Assembly (NCBI GenBank): GCA_944470555.2
Contig: OX104129.1
Coordinates: 53,167,998 to 53,231,997 of the forward strand
Length of the DNA: 64,000 nt
Origin: Heterobilharzia americana
Lineage: Eukaryota > Platyhelminthes > Trematoda > Strigeidida > Schistosomatidae
Direction of reading: 5' to 3'
A program made the translations under genes and the position numbers. Shown in pieces: positions 1 through 15,254 of this stretch (its first letter is position 1; each line of letters begins with the position of its first letter). The notes under the pieces are model-generated. The model ran no database searches. It worked only from the letters and a program-made list of their open reading frames with translations, and was not told the DNA's origin.

Positions 1-1824
1 GATAGTTGTTTCACAGCTTGAAGCGATTGATTTTGAAATGGAAAGAAGTATTGATGAAACTCCCAGTTCACAATAAGGATGACTCAGTAGGCGGATCAAA
101 CAAGAAATCTCAGCATGGCCTTATCTGTAAAGAAAAGTGTTCAGGATACGAATGATAATCATTTGCCTGACACTAGACATGGTGGGAAGAATGGAAGTAA
201 TAGTTTTGTACAGTGAAGAGTTCAATTTTCTTTAACTGACTAACTCTCAGTACATTTCTAGTTGCCTTTATCCTAAATAAGTCAAACAGACACAGTGTCT
301 AAACCACCTTGGCTTGACTTGGATATATCTGTGATTGTTTCTCTAAAATGTTATCTGTTAAACTGTATTTTAATGACATATTGGCATGCTACTTGTCAAA
401 AGCACCAATCACTTAAATTCCACTCTGAAAAGTATCAGCCTTCACCCTACTAAGGATAGCTATGCTAAGCTGAAGCTGCTTTTTATCATATCAATGAGAT
501 CTCTTGTAATATGATTGATTTCCACTGGTAAGAATGTATTCTGTTCATCATAAATGCGAACCAAATGGTTTTAAGGGCGGTTTCTATCATGAATCAACAA
601 CAATTAGATAGACAGCTATTTCTTCCGAGTCAGTTTTTATGTAATGGTTGAATAAAAAGGATGTTCAAAATGTTTGTTAAACCTGCATTTATCATTCCAA
701 TAACCACCCATCTTCCGAGTTCACGAGACGTGGTCACCACATTTATGGAAAATTCAGGTCATTCTTCTGTCACTGCTTGTTTTCACAGCGAACTTTAGTT
801 GCGGGTCCTTCCCTATGTCACGCATTGTTTGTCAAATTATTTGAAATGTGATAAAGAGGAGAGATAGTTCAAAGTTCTTCGTTATGACTGACCAATAGTT
901 CTCTTCATTTTATCTTTTTTTCCAACAATTTCCAAAGTCATCCACCCTCTAATGCGACGGGATTTATTCTCCTGGTATTTTACATGGACTGCAATGTTAG
1001 AGCCCTCTATCAATCTCAAAAGTAAATTTTTGTAAGAATTTCAGAATCATTACTTTTGAACACTTGGAATCAATTTTCATTTAGTCAAGTCTACAATCCA
1101 ACAGATGATGTATTGAAATGTTAGCGTTGACTCATATTTCTAACCCTATCTAGCATCGCGAAAACATTGTGAGAGTTTGACAAACTGATACTTTTCTCTA
1201 TGGCTATTAACTTTCAATATGAAAAAGGTAACAAAAGTTGTTGATTCATGAAATCAACAAAAAATGCTCATTTTATGCATGCTTCAGAGATATTTTACAA
1301 CTCAGTGAAAACGACACATGTGATGTAGGGGAATGTTATCTAGAGAATTAAAATGCAATTTAAGAGACTTTGGAACTGTTCACTGCGATGTCTATCATAT
1401 TCAAAATACAGTCATCGTATTCATAAATACCACTGATTCAGAAGTATTCACAATGGAGTCGCTTGATAAGTGAATACATTCCAACTACAAAGTTATAGGA
1501 AATTTATAAATCGCACGGAAGTGGCCATATAGAATGAGGTTTTACTCTGTACATCACCAGTTTTCAAGAGCAGTAACGGATTTCGATTTCTTCATGTTTT
1601 TTTCTATCTTACTGATATTTGGGTTTGAGAACAAATTAAAATAACTGGTAGTTGAATTTAAGTCTCTGTTTAAACGTTCAATATCTGATGCATAGCACTC
1701 TTGACTTTGAAGCAGAACACAAGTACAAATACTGAGAATTGCCAAATAGGTCAGTTTGTATTGACATAAGGTGGCCAGTTGGTAAATACTCATTGTACAA
1801 GAGGTGTTTACCCTAACTCATCAG

Positions 1825-1900
1825 CCTAGTGGATAACACTAATAAGTTCGAAGTGATCAGTACTTGGTTCTACTGTCAACCGGGACACCATCACTAACTA
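1825..1900 (+). repeat. tRNA-like short repeat (weak)
   Basis: TCAGCCTAGTGGATAACACT resembles an A-box region. The B-box part is degraded. Confidence 0.3.
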
Positions 1901-2280
1901 GGATGCAGGTACATCTGTCTGACTAGCCCCAAATTAAATGAAATCAGTATCCTAAATTCTTCTGATAGCCATTTTCAATCAAATGGCCTTCTTACGTTCT
2001 CCTTAAGCAGATGTACGGCGATGGAACAGTTCATTACTAACTTACTGTTTTAATGAAACAAAAGTACATCTCAGTTTTGACAGCATTCATTTATTTGATA
2101 ATTTGATGAAGGAACAGTAAGTAAATTACAAATAACTTACTGAGGTAGTCTTAACTACAAAAGAACATCTTCACACAGAGAACTGAATTACCTAACTCAT
2201 CTTCGTCTGAAATTCCTCAGCAGTATGAACCTTACATACGAAGAAACCAGTAAGCAACCGACGTAGTTATCTAGTCATTA

Positions 2281-2830
2281 GTCCTCATCTCTGATCGACT
2301 ACTGTCGATGAAGTTTGGAATATGGTCATTAAACGAAGTGACGCAACATTAAGTTTCATTGAGTCCTGGTTTTAGGTTTCAGGGACCGGTTGGTAGGAAG
2401 CCATGCACAACCTTGGTGTTGCGTTTGTCAGCACTCATCAGCAAAACATGCCTACAACCATGAGGAAGATGGTAATTCTAACCTGAGCCACTGAGTACTG
2501 AAGTTCGAAACTTCAAAGTTATTCACGTTACGACAGCAATACTGTATGACTAGATTATGTGCAATCAGCTCATAGTATCTGCCTAGTTCTTAACTTTCAT
2601 CAATGATCCAACTCTGTCTATCAAGGTTACAATGTGATTACTGACCTAATGGTCGATGAGCATTTCCACATCATGTGATATGAACAGCATAGTAGTGAAC
2701 TCTTTGAATTCAACACTGAGTGAAATATTTAAAATCACCAAGAGAAGAGTAGTTTTACTGCTAAAAAGCAGGAAACCTAGGTCCAGCAGAGCCTCTTTCC
2801 GATTGGTTCCTAACACCTAAGAATGAAAAA
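2281..2830 (+). repeat. Unclassified dispersed repeat, copy 1
   Basis: Blocks such as GATGAAGTTTGGAATATGGTCA, AAACGAAGTG, CACTCATCAGCA and AAACCTAGGTCCA recur in diverged form at about 21.96-22.20 kb. The final block (AACCTAGGTCC...GATTGGTTCCTAACACCTAA) also recurs near 7260-7330. No coding potential was seen. Confidence 0.4.
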
Positions 2831-4527
2831 TGCCACTGCAAAACCAAACATCGTCATTCAAAACTAATTTAATCCCACATGTCCCAGCTCGCATTAGAAC
2901 TCCGTGGAATCTCTTAAGAAGACAGTTAATAGTATGGACTGAATTGCTGCTGAGTGTAGTGTCTGTTTAATGTGGAGCTGACTGATCTTTAAGAACAAAG
3001 ATAATCAAAAAGTTGATGGGATTTAGACATCTATTTCTAAGCGAGATTTCCGGGGTTGCCTGGACATCCCAATGTAATATTTATGGGACATCGATTATTT
3101 AAATTCGTTGGGAATTCCACTGTATTCATATCCAATGAAATGACTGTATGTTGGGACTCTAAGTGGAGTATAGACTCATTGAGCCCGAAAAGCAGTTTGT
3201 TGGAAACTATCATAACAGCACTTTCAGTATCCAGTGTGTTGCCATGTAAGATTAATGTGGTATTTTAGGTTGGAAATGTTACAATAAATGAAGACAGTTA
3301 AAAAAATCATCAAAATTGCTCATTTCAAACATTGCTAAGACGGAATAATGACCACTAGCATCAGTTACGCTACATTAAGCTTACATGACAACATGCCGGC
3401 TACCAGTAGTCATGACAGCGAAAATGTAGATTTAGACTAGTTTCATACGACTAACGGCAGACAGCCTATCAGGAGGAATAGTAATAATAATAATAATCTG
3501 TTTAAATTCAGTAGGTCATTATTATTCCTTATACTACTAAGCAGTCTCTAGACGATGTATAGATTCAGAATAGATAAAAAAATAGTCAAACTGGAAATCA
3601 TGAAAATTCTTAGATATATATCAATAGTTGGGGAAATTCATAGACCGGTGAACTTTGGTTAGCTCTAAAAGACCAAATTAGTTATCACTTGGTAGCTAGG
3701 GTGGTTCACGATGCCTGCGGCTGGTAGCGTTTGTTATGGAAAAGTTATTCCACATTAGACTGTGGCACGAAATGCATAAAGTTATGTTATTACTATGATC
3801 AGTTGCTTATCTTCAAGATACTCTTAAACTAGTGTGCTGTTATGTGGCCTGGGAGGCAAACAGACACACACACCCAGGGAAAAATGGAATTTTAAGAATT
3901 TAACCATAGGCAACTTTTGTGATTAACCTTTCAATTCAGCAATAAGAAATTATCATCCTCAACATTCGACTGATTCAAGGGATGACATTTTATTTATTGG
4001 CTTGGAATCGTTGAACAAGCAACTATTTTACTTTGAGGGGAATACTGGGAGAGGTCAAATGTCCTGAGATGAAGCAGTATTCACGAATAAAACTGTTGTC
4101 ATTCATTTTCTTTCGTTGGAATAACCAAGTTGGATAATGTTTCAAAATACGTTTACCAACTTGACACGGCCAATGAACGTTGACCCAAAGCAAAAGGTAA
4201 AGAGATATATGCATATTTTTCAGCTTTGCTTTCAGATGAGAAAGGTGTATCAACTTTATCGTTCTTGAACAACTGATTGTCTTCAATTATTTGACTACTC
4301 CCAGTACACATCTTCCAGTAGACAGCAACCATTTTATTGAAACTTATAGAATGAAATAAAAAGCAAAACCGTATTGAAAACAACTTACATTAGAGTATGA
4401 ATTATGCCACACAAAGAATAATGGAACTACGTATTTTAGTATCTAGGACTTGTATGAAATCTTTAGCTTTTCAGTTATCAATAACTTGTACAATTATTTG
4501 TTTAAATATAAGCTATGCACATGCGCG

Positions 4528-4551
4528 TATATATATATATATATATGTATA

Positions 4552-4627
<76 letters not shown>
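4528..4627. repeat. (TA)n tract, about 100 bp
   Basis: Nearly pure TA with two TG interruptions near its left end. The tyrosine-isoleucine open frames read through it on both strands are artefacts. Confidence 0.98.
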
Positions 4628-4629
<2 letters not shown>

Positions 4630-7199
4630 GGCAGCACGCGAGGATATTGGAAAAGATAAAAAGTCGTAATTTTTCTTGTATTTTAAAAACTTCAGTACAG
4701 AAAAACAAGAATTCTCCCCACCTCTTTTGTGCATCGCTTAATACATATGTCTAATTTCTTTATGTTTTCCCCTGTGTTTTGAGAAAATTGCTTTTTTCGT
4801 TTGACATCTAGTGAATTAATCAACCAATCAACCAAAAATATTGCCATTCTGATATCCATACAATGTGTGGTTTCCATCTAAGTTTTCTACTATGACAAAA
4901 GTTTATCCTTTTAGATTTTCCTTGAATAGTGTCACCTCTGTTTTTAAAAGGTCCAGTTTTTTAAAGCTATTTTAATTAAATCAGAAGATAGAAGATTTTT
5001 GGTCAGTATTATCTTAAGACAACGTATTAAAAGATGAATGACCTTGGGAATAGTAGGGAGAGGACGGAAAAGATAAGAATTTCGTGAAACAGGAGCAAAA
5101 ACCAAAATGTATAAGTGAGTAGTAATAACTCGCTAATAACTCCATAACTATCTTCCTGTTCGGTCTCACTAGGCTAAAAGAATGATCTTTTTAGATTCAT
5201 TTTAGGTTGGCTAGTGGCTTAAACGGTATGGTGTGCACGAAGTGTGCATAATAGCGTAAGACAAATTTGAACAGCCATAAGTACTACTTATTGTTTAATA
5301 GCTAGTAATACAAACCACTTTTTGGTACATTCATTAAGATTGAAGTATTTCATTGACAGATGTAATCTTTCGAATTTTTCATTACTTTGAAAAATGACTA
5401 CGTTTTTATGAAGCTATCCTCTATTTTTGAGAAGATATTTTGGCGATAATCTTAACTCAGAGTTCAGATTTTGAAATTGATGTTTCACATTTTGTTACGT
5501 TTTAAGCAGTAAACGTTTCAATCCCAATCCACTTGTGCATCATCTCACCAGGAAACAACAAACACTGGTGGATCGGAAAGCAATCACATTTGCTTTACCT
5601 TACCTAAGATAATCAGGATGAATTCTGGTAGGGTTCCTATCCGTGTCAGATCAGATTACTTCAATTTTGCTCAACAAGTTTATTGATAATAACGTCTATG
5701 CTGATAGTAGAACGTTCTTTGACAATAAGTGGTTGATATAATCCCGATATATACTCATGCAAATAGCCAGCTTACTATGTAACCTATCCTGGTTGAACCT
5801 TATCCATCATAAGGGTTTGTTGAAAGTTAACTTACTGTCAACTTAGGAAAGATAAAGTGATAGAAGACTTTTATCTTCCATGTTAGTAGTCTTGAATATA
5901 CAAAAAGCTGAAGTGCTTTCCATAGAAGTAGACGCCAATTCTCTGTGCCACCGTCTGTTCTTATTAGTCTGAAAAACTGGCACAGAAGCACTCTAACCTT
6001 CGAAAACGCTGATTACTTTCTTCATTGTAACTTATGTGATAGTAAACTCTTTTCGATGGAGGAATTTCAACCAGGGTTCGGAGCAAACTGTAAATTATAT
6101 AGCTATGCAATTCAGTTAACAGTAATGATGAAGAACGTCCACAGAAAGCGCACATACTAGAAGAGGTCAATCAACGGTCGGTTGCGTAACTGCAAACGTT
6201 TGAAGTAACACCCGACGGGAATGTAAACATTTGCTGGGATAGCGGGATCAACGACTGTAATTATAAGGTCGGGCAAAATGAACCCTGTGAATTCTGTGTC
6301 TGTGTATGACAGGCAGTCTTTCCACTCACATACAGTATCTGAGGGCTCGTGCTAGCGGATAAAAAGAAGCTTTATGAGGGAAAGTTTCTAGTTATTCCAT
6401 GTTCTTGCAAGTACCCTAAGTTAACTGTATTGCTTTAAAAAACTATCGTTATAATTTCTGATAAGCATTTCGTAATGCTGACTGAAGACGTATACTAAAA
6501 GTCCAGCAATCTGGAAACTGTGACTTTAAATTATCCTTCTATATATGTTTCCTAAAGTAGTTAGAACCTAGTCTTGTCGAATCCGAAGTTTCTACTTCGA
6601 GTTTCCATATATGAACATTTCCATAATAACTTTCTAGTATCCATTAGACCTTGTCGTGAAAATATGTGACAATCACTAAATCGATAAACTTCAGATTACA
6701 TTTAGAATTTGACAGCTAAATCTCTAGCCATTAGGTAACCATCTGTTGTAAGATGCTTAGTAGCCGACACTAACTGGTCACTGGAGAGTAAGCGATTTCA
6801 TTTTATCTAGTGTTAGGTGTTTGTACAATCCTGTTGATCATTTCATAGTGTATACACTAAGCCAGAAGACCCACCACAATCATACACTCTGGTCAATATT
6901 CCTGAATCGACGGCAAAAGGTGAAAATCTGCACACTTCTCCGAAGTGCCCGTCGGCACTGAGCATCAAACTCAAGGCGAACTAGGAGGCTCTCAGCAATC
7001 TGAAACAAATCTTGGTGACCACACTACACAATGATCTATGGAATCTTGTCAGCATTCGAAACTGGATCATGTGAAAGAAGTTACTCTTCCTTGAATAATC
7101 AATCTATCCGGTCCCGTCCTACGGGAGGTCAGACGCAGTCCAAATAACTCAGAACCAACATCTGTGACTGGCATAATGTATGACAGGATTTGAATTTCT

Positions 7200-7330
7200 G
7201 AGTGGAAATCAGTTTCACTTCTCCCGAGATTGTAGCTACACCTTACTGTCGAGTGTCAAATGGTGCAAACCTGGGTTGAAGAGAGCTTCTTAACGATTGC
7301 TTCCAACCATCTAACATGCAAAAGATATTT
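7200..7330 (+). repeat. Fragment of the unclassified dispersed repeat
   Basis: AACCTGGGTTGAAGAGAGC followed by GATTGCTTCCAACCATCTAA matches the end of copy 1 (2775-2820). Identity is modest. Confidence 0.3.
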
Positions 7331-8988
7331 CGTAAACTGATTTCACTCGATCAAAACTGAAAACATTTTCATGTTAAGCTGCTGAGTAAAATGAATAGTT
7401 ACCAATAATTGTTTAAAGGATCATTTACTACTAATCTACCAAAATATTTCTTTATAGAGCATAGATATTAGTCTTGTGCTTCTTCCGAGTAAAATGACCA
7501 TCATTCGACTATGCATGTGCCCATACATCCATGTACAGCTTCATACTCTAGCTGACGAAATGTACCTACTGTATTCTGGTTGATACCATGGAGTCCGCAT
7601 CCATTACTCACTAACCGAAAGCCGACTTCCTAAGCTGGTGAGCATCAGCTTTAAAAGACAAAAGTGCCTTACGGCGGACAAAAACAATTAGCTTTGCAAT
7701 ACCAACTGAAAATGCCTACCCATCATTTAAACTTGACTGCTGCAGCTTAGTGTTCTCCTGAGCTAAGAGGTCTTGACTATTACCTACCGTTCTCGTGTGG
7801 GTGCCAGTAGGACCATCCATCTTACATACCGGTTTATTCAACACTTCTTGCGTGAATTTGGCCAATCTTCGTCACATTACCGGTGGTATTTTTTTTACCA
7901 TTGCAGAAGTATTTTTACTGACAGTGAAAATAAATCAGCTCATTTATCCATGACCACACAGACACAAATGCAGGATGTCCCGTTTCTGAAAAACAACATG
8001 GACGCTCTGTCAATCCTACTTTGGAGGAAAACATGATTAGGTTTCTGGAAAGCTGTACAAAACGTAAAGTATATCCTAAATATTACCGCGTATCCCTTAG
8101 ACGTAATCATGTTCATCCAAAGTCTGGGATATCAAAATGTGACATAACAAATTATATTGATGAAATGCGTTCTCATCTACCTCAACTAGATAGAAATAGC
8201 GAGGTCATGTCACTATAAGAACTCTCATACAATGAGCAACATGAATCCGAAGTTTATGTAAGTTTAGTGGGCATGTTAACAACAAACTGATGAAAAGTCT
8301 CATGAGAACTCAAGCTGTAAACATTTTCCCTATATCCTGGGGAAAATACATCTTCAACGATTAAACTTCAAGTCTTATCACTTGGCCCTAAATTCTTCTA
8401 TAAATAAGAGCCAAGTAGACACAACATTCAGTTTTAGTTTGAGAATCTTTTTTACTGAGCAGATGATTTAACCGCCTCATCTCTAGAATTTCTTGAACAC
8501 CTTAAATCCACTTAACTTGACTTTGCCCACCAATTATAAAATACACAACCGAAACAACTTTATTGTTTGATTAAAGGTCACACCACCCAACTAAAATAAT
8601 TGAGATATGACGACGAGATGATAATAACTCATCCCAACAAAGGTGCTTGTAAAATATTCATGGACAGGAGAAAATATTGAAACTTTTGGATAAAAGCAGG
8701 CTTTCTTACTCAGTCAACGAAAGAATAAAACTGAGACAACTCAAAGTCAATTAACAGAAACTCTTAAAAAAACAAACGTCATCGTTTAAGAGAAGTATGA
8801 ATGATTGAGTCCTTTTGGGTCAAATATTCTTCATCTATATGAAGTATCGAAAACGCATAATCTATACATATCATTACACACCATCCTAGACATATCTGGT
8901 TAGCCTAAACACTAAATTGCCAGATAGTACGTGTACATCAGCAACCTAATTTCTCAATAACTGCTTACGTGATACACTTCACTTTGCC

Positions 8989-8991
<3 letters not shown>

Positions 8992-9036
<45 letters not shown>
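8992..9036. repeat. (TA)n tract
   Basis: Pure TA dinucleotide run of about 45 bp. Confidence 0.98.
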
Positions 9037-9041
<5 letters not shown>

Positions 9042-12000
9042 GATGTCCGCTCACTAGTCATATGCATTCCATCCTTGAGAATTGTTTGTTACGCTGTGAC
9101 TATATTGAATTGAACATAGTCGATAATTAGATGTCATCAAAGTACTCCAAACAACTGTTTTTAAGATGCACCTCTGATTTCCCATGTAGCTGTTATCTAC
9201 ACGTACTACCGCCAACAAGGACGATGTTGCAATATGGTCCTCATTGGCCATACATCTGACAGGTATTTGATGTCAGAAATGGAAAACAATTGTACTGGAC
9301 CTGGTTATACATCAGTTCAAATTCTACAGAATATATTTCGATGAAACACTTGTCACGCTGTACTCTTACTGTCAATGCTACTCTCTAGTCGTCTTCACTA
9401 TCCAAACAGAATCACACTAAAGATAACACATTTTGATGTCGCGCTAACAAATAGAGAGGAGAGATTCTTAATAAGGTGGATTTGCTGAAAATCTACATGG
9501 AATGAACCAATGTCCATTTTTCAGTTAGCAGTTAATTACCGAAGCAACAGTTGACATTCTAAAGTAAAGATTGATGAAGGTTGTCAAGAGAACATCTTGC
9601 CCCTCGACTCTGCTAATAACTTTTAATAGTCTAGTCACCCAATGTGAACAGTTGTGTGCCTGGAAAATTGACGCTGCTGTCTAGTTCAGTGTGTATACAT
9701 TGGTTAACCTACATCTGTGGAGCTGAGTACATTCAGCATGGCTGTAGGCAGATTATTCAACATCAACTTAAAATATACTTTGAATCTGTGTAAGGTGGAA
9801 TTTACACCAATCAAAAGTTAAGTCTGATAAAATGAAGAAAGTTTCAGAATATTTATTTGGTGTAGTTTACAGCATTCAAAAGAAACTTTCAAAAGGTGTA
9901 GGTAAACGCCTGTTAAACACTGTTAAAGACAGCAACATGGAAGTGGAAACCAGAATTATGTTCCGAAGCAGACTTTTCTTACTCACTTTACAACGTAACC
10001 AATATTAATAGTCAACTAAGTCACTTCGTCTTCTATTCCTTAAATTTTATCAGTTTATTATTATGTAAACTTCCAGTTCAGAGATCAACGTCAACTTTGG
10101 ATACTATCACGTTTTTGCTGACCATAATAATATCATTTTGTCAGATTTTCTTTATCTCTTCATTTCTACTGATGCTCATCTTACAACAGTTAGTTACTTA
10201 TGGAGTCTGCTAGTGTAATACTACCTATGTAACTTTCATTCCTATATTGTTTTCTTGAAGACAATCTAGCAAAAGTTATAATTTTACACATGGATTTGAT
10301 AAAATAATAACTGCCCAAAATAAATTATCTTTATATGCGCTCATGAAGCATATGCCAACTTCGTTTCTTTGTAAACTTGTATTGAGGATGAAGTATAAAC
10401 TGATTCCAAAGGCTTCGTTTGTGAAAACATAGATGTAAGTAGCTATAAAATCACAGGAAGCATAAATAACTCTTGAGTATACTTCTCCTATTTACTCCAT
10501 TCATCTTATATTTCAAGATTATGTAGCGTATCCATACTGTCCTTTCACTTGCTTACAATTAGTTAATTTTTTCTTAAAATCTTTTTATGAGTACTTGAAA
10601 TGCAGTTGGCTTCACGAATGAGTCACTAATGGGTAATCGATATAGCTGTTTATTACTCATTACTCAGCACTTACCGAAGTTTATTGATCAAGTCTTCAAC
10701 TTGACTGTTTAGCTAAGTGATGCAATACTCTGGTGAGCTGAATTTGGTAGTGTATGTTGGAAGTAAATTGACGTAAAGTCCTGAAACTTACTTTTTCACC
10801 TGTCAGTGTTCATCAGCAAGTTGCTCCTCTGATGACTTTCTTCCGGTGAACTTCTGGCACCTAACACGAAAACACCAGCATTTATGACTCGTTTTATGAA
10901 CGGTTGATTTTCCACCCTTTGAAACCTACTTCTACATTTGAAATAAGTTTTCGTTTGAATAATAGGCTTGTCGGCATTATTCCTGGACTGATTCGTTTAG
11001 TTTTACTATTAAAAAACAACAGTGATCTTCGTTTTCACTTATTTGTAGCACTGACTGCAAATCTGACGAAAGTTGCCTTTAAAAGCACTATGTACATAAA
11101 CAGTAATTTTTCTAGAGTCGCGTTCAATGTCTTAGGTGTATAAATTCAATTGGAACTAGATATTTCTGTTAATATTTTACAGTCATACTGATTTATATGA
11201 AAAAACCTGGAGCTCAGTGAATTTCTGTCATTAGGTAGTAGAAAGTAATTGGTAAGAAGCCCTTTTTTTATTGTGGACAGTGTATTCGGATAGGGACGCA
11301 TCTACCAACTGAAGTCAAGTAATTCGACCTAGTATGGCAGACGGAAAATGGCAAGTATCAAGCAATTATAATCAGTACATCCTAACCTAAGTTTGATGCA
11401 CCTTTTCACTGAATGTTATGGAGAAGAAAAAGAAGGAAGAAAGTGAAAGCTAGTATCTTTTACAATGAAAGATAAACCACTGAGTGTAATTCAGTGTCAT
11501 ATTCCAGTATATATACCCATAAATGACTGCGTATGGGTCAATATGGATACTGTGAAGTTAACTAACTATCAGTCAAATGACATGTTTCACTTGCTTTTAT
11601 GCCTCTATTAATCCAGTGTAACTACGCTACTTATTGACTGGCATCTTTATTTCTCTAATTAGTAGTTTAGTGAGTAACTTCGAAACCTGTGATAACTCAT
11701 GGTATAACTTACCGCCACTACAATGACATTTCATCAGTAAACGTAAAATAAACATTGAAATATTTTTCAAATGAATCCATCTTTGCATTAAAAGAGAGAA
11801 CATGAAGAGTTTATATGATAATGAGTTACAAAACTAACAACTTCCTCTTAAAAGGTCAGCATTCAGTTATAGTATTTCTTTTTTTTGTTTTTAAACAAAA
11901 TATTTATAATAATTTGGTTGGTCGAACAATTCTATCCAACAAAACAACGGAGAATAACAAGTATGTCGATAAATAGTAAGAAATATTTATAATTTGCACG

Positions 12001-15000
12001 CATTACAAGTAGTGACTAAAAAGCATGAATTTAATATTCAGTAAGAGTTATGAAAAAGCTGAAACCTAAATGAAATTTGAATAAAGCTCAGAAACATGCC
12101 GAAAAGGCAGGATTTTTAAATAGTCCATCAAGCGTCCTCCCTATCATCTAGCCAATAATAATATCTAAAAACTCATGAGTAATAAAACAACTTCTCTTAT
12201 AAATGAGGTCATGCATAGTGGATACAAGTCAGTGAATTGTCCCTGGAAGCATAGGTTGTCAATTCGAATTCCTTCATATTATGCTAGTTCTTGATAGGAT
12301 AGTATCAGGAAAATAGTTTGGAACTGATAAGATTACTTAAAATGCATTCAATTTTTAACTTACTATAATGCTTGGTATTATGTACTTTTTAATTAAAACA
12401 AATACAGGTGACAGTCAGACAGATACCTTAGTGACTGAAGTGAAGTTAAGACCTTGTTATGAACTTGACCTCTTAACTAATTTGATAGAGCCAAAATGGT
12501 ATTTGAGTGTCACTGTTTCAAATCCTCAAGCAGTTCAGATTTTCATTTCACATTTGATCATCACATTATATTTGCATCTCTGATCATCCATATAATATCA
12601 AAATGTTTATTTATTTTAATATATTTTTTAGTTCTTCTAGTTTTCTACACTCTTGTAGAATGTAGCATGCTGAACGGATGCAAAAGGTTATGTTTTTACA
12701 TTTGACTGCGTGTTTTTATTTATTCATCACTGTGACCCGTTCAAAATCATGAAAGGTTGCATTAAATTATTAATGAGGGAGTACAGTTATTGTTATTATT
12801 ATTATTATCAGAAGATATCAACATCTTCATGATTAGAATAAAGAGGGAATACTAATTAAAATCTTCAATGTGAAATGAACAAACTGTAAACTTTGCAATT
12901 GAAAAACTAAAAATATGACTGTCTGCCATGTACATACCACTTTCAGTTGAAAAGCACCAGTAACTGAGATAAGAGCGAGTCACAGGTAGCCTACTCGGAC
13001 CTTAGCACAAACCACTAATCAAATTGAATCTATTTCTGTAAGTGCATGAAGAAGGGGAATAGAAAACTGTAAAATTTCAGTATCATAATATAAAATTTAT
13101 GACGTTATCTAACTGAAGAATCACTGGAAAGTCGAAACATCTTTGTCTTTGAAGACTTTGAACTCAAGCTTGACCTTCTTTTATCGTTTAACTAACCAAG
13201 AATATAGGCAGAAACTGTGTAGGTTAACAATCTTATGTTACTCATTTAAAAATATCAAGTACTCATTGACTTGCATGAAAAAGAAGAGTGTTCATCTAAT
13301 GGGATTATGGTGGGTAACTGAAGACAGTGGGAAGAAGTAAACAGATAAATGTGAACGTCTACGGCTGCATCACTGGATAAGCCATGTTTCAATCACCTAA
13401 AAAAGAAGGGTTTCTTCTTGATCGTTCATAAGTCCTAAAGATCGGTGACAATGAAATGAGTCACAATGGTGATGATGTACTCATTCATGATCATCTTCGA
13501 ACAAACTAATTAACTTTCATGAATTTATCCTCTCTTCTCCCATACACTTCTCTGCAATTCAGTATCCTTTTTTATCCATCTACTCTGCATTTGTGAGCTG
13601 TCGTAGAGCGTTGCAACTTGAATTGATGTGTTTTTGTGCAAGGATTTACGTTAATTTATCTATAGTTTAGCAACTAAGTAGATAAGTCAAAGATTTCTGT
13701 AAAGATATTCGAATGAGGTTAACTAATGTAAGTGAAGGAAAACCGGAAATAACCAATTCAGAAAATAACTTGAAATTGTTACGAATAACGCTTTTAACGG
13801 GTATTACTGCGATACTCATGAGTGCATATACTAGTTGCTGATTTGAAGTCTTTAGTCTAAACTCATGTTTGCAAAATCGAGAAAAAATGTCACAGTGATT
13901 GTCAAGAAGACATGAAACATTTCTAGGAGAGTGTCAAGGTAACAGAGATACAATTGTCAACTCGACAGTGAAATTTTATGCATTTAAATCCCCTGATAAA
14001 TTTGGATAAAGTAAGAAGGATAAAATTTACAGAATACGTAATGCAAGACCTAACGACAACAAACCGAATGCCGTAGTTGGTTAAAGTGACTCTACAGGCC
14101 ACCCTAACAACTACCGCAGTAACCAGTTAGAGTCATGTATTTTACGAAAAAATTATCTTTCTAGTCAAAATGGAGAAGCCTAATTGGTTATTTCAGCCTC
14201 TGCTGAGGTGGTCTATAAAGCCACTCAGGTGACTGACCAGCACACTTAGCTAAATAACTCCATTAAAACTGAAGACGTTAGCGTAAATGCTGAATTTCGC
14301 TGAACCGTAGACTATTGGTTTTAGGGATATTTTTACAGTATCCTATAATTCTTAGAGGCATGCGACAATCGAAATACAATAACTGACGTTTAACTACAAA
14401 AAGTACCATTATTACGCAAAAATGCATCATTACATAGATGGAAGTGGTTAACTTATTTCTGCTTATTGTTCCAACAAGACACTTCACCGTCCATTACGAT
14501 AATTTTGCGTATACAGTGGCATAAATATCAATATGAAGCACAATAACTTTCTTCTCAATAGTTGATTACTCAGGATATTGACGCTTCTTTTGACCTATTT
14601 TTGTCCGCAGTAATTACAGCGTCCACTTCACAGAATGGAATACCACTGACTTTATCTAGTTACATTGGTCAAATTGCTTTTGAAACCTCGTAAACCAGTT
14701 CGATAGGTCATTCAAGGGAAATAAAGATCACTTTTTTCAGTTGTACTTTACTGGTTGATGTGTGCTTTGAAATTTTGTTATAAATATATGTCTCCATGGC
14801 TGTCAATACATTTTATGCATTGTATTCAATTTTTTCGTCTCGATTTGTTCCGGGAGTTGACAGCAAGTTATTCTATGGTGAAAACGCCATATCACTATCT
14901 GAATAATTATCTAGAAATTATATTACCGAATATTTCAGCCTAATGGCTATTAACTGTGACTATCGAAATTAAAGGTTTACATGTAAGCAGTGATGTAGAG

Positions 15001-15134
15001 TTGCATATCATTTATGCTGAGAACGTAATGTTGGCAGCTGGAATGTATACAGCTACTATTTAACATTTACGCGTTCAGTACATGATCATATGTGCCCTAA
15101 GAAGCAGAAGCTATGCAAACATATAACTTTCATG

Positions 15135-15238
15135 TACTTATGGGTTCTACAGGATTTTTATTTCAAGGTAGTTTTCATCATGGATTGGTGACAGCTGAAG
15201 AGCTATTGAAAACGCGGGAACCCCAAACAGCTGTTTCA
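15135..15238 (-). mobile_element. SM-alpha-like SINE 3' part, opposite to copy 1
   Basis: On the minus strand it reads GAAACAGCTGTTTGGGG, then GTTTTCAATAG..., then CCATGATGAAAAC...ACCTTGAAAT, the same tail as in the other copies (GGTTTTCAA...CCATGATGAA). The tRNA-like head is absent. It ends about 17 bp before copy 1 begins in the other direction. Confidence 0.6.
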
Positions 15239-15254
15239 TGAAATGTGAGAAGTA

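Larger units (their letters stand above)
1..15134. other. Downstream flank, no recognised gene
   Basis: AT-rich. Apart from the (TA)n tracts and the weak repeats listed, I see no exon with family resemblance and no RNA gene. Open frames are all under 90 codons and look like chance. Small (ATT)n runs occur near 3480-3520 and 12790-12810. Confidence 0.55.

Noticed and set aside
4397..4754. Overlapping open frames rich in Tyr-Ile on both strands
   Set aside because: They are translations of the (TA)n tract and its flanks.
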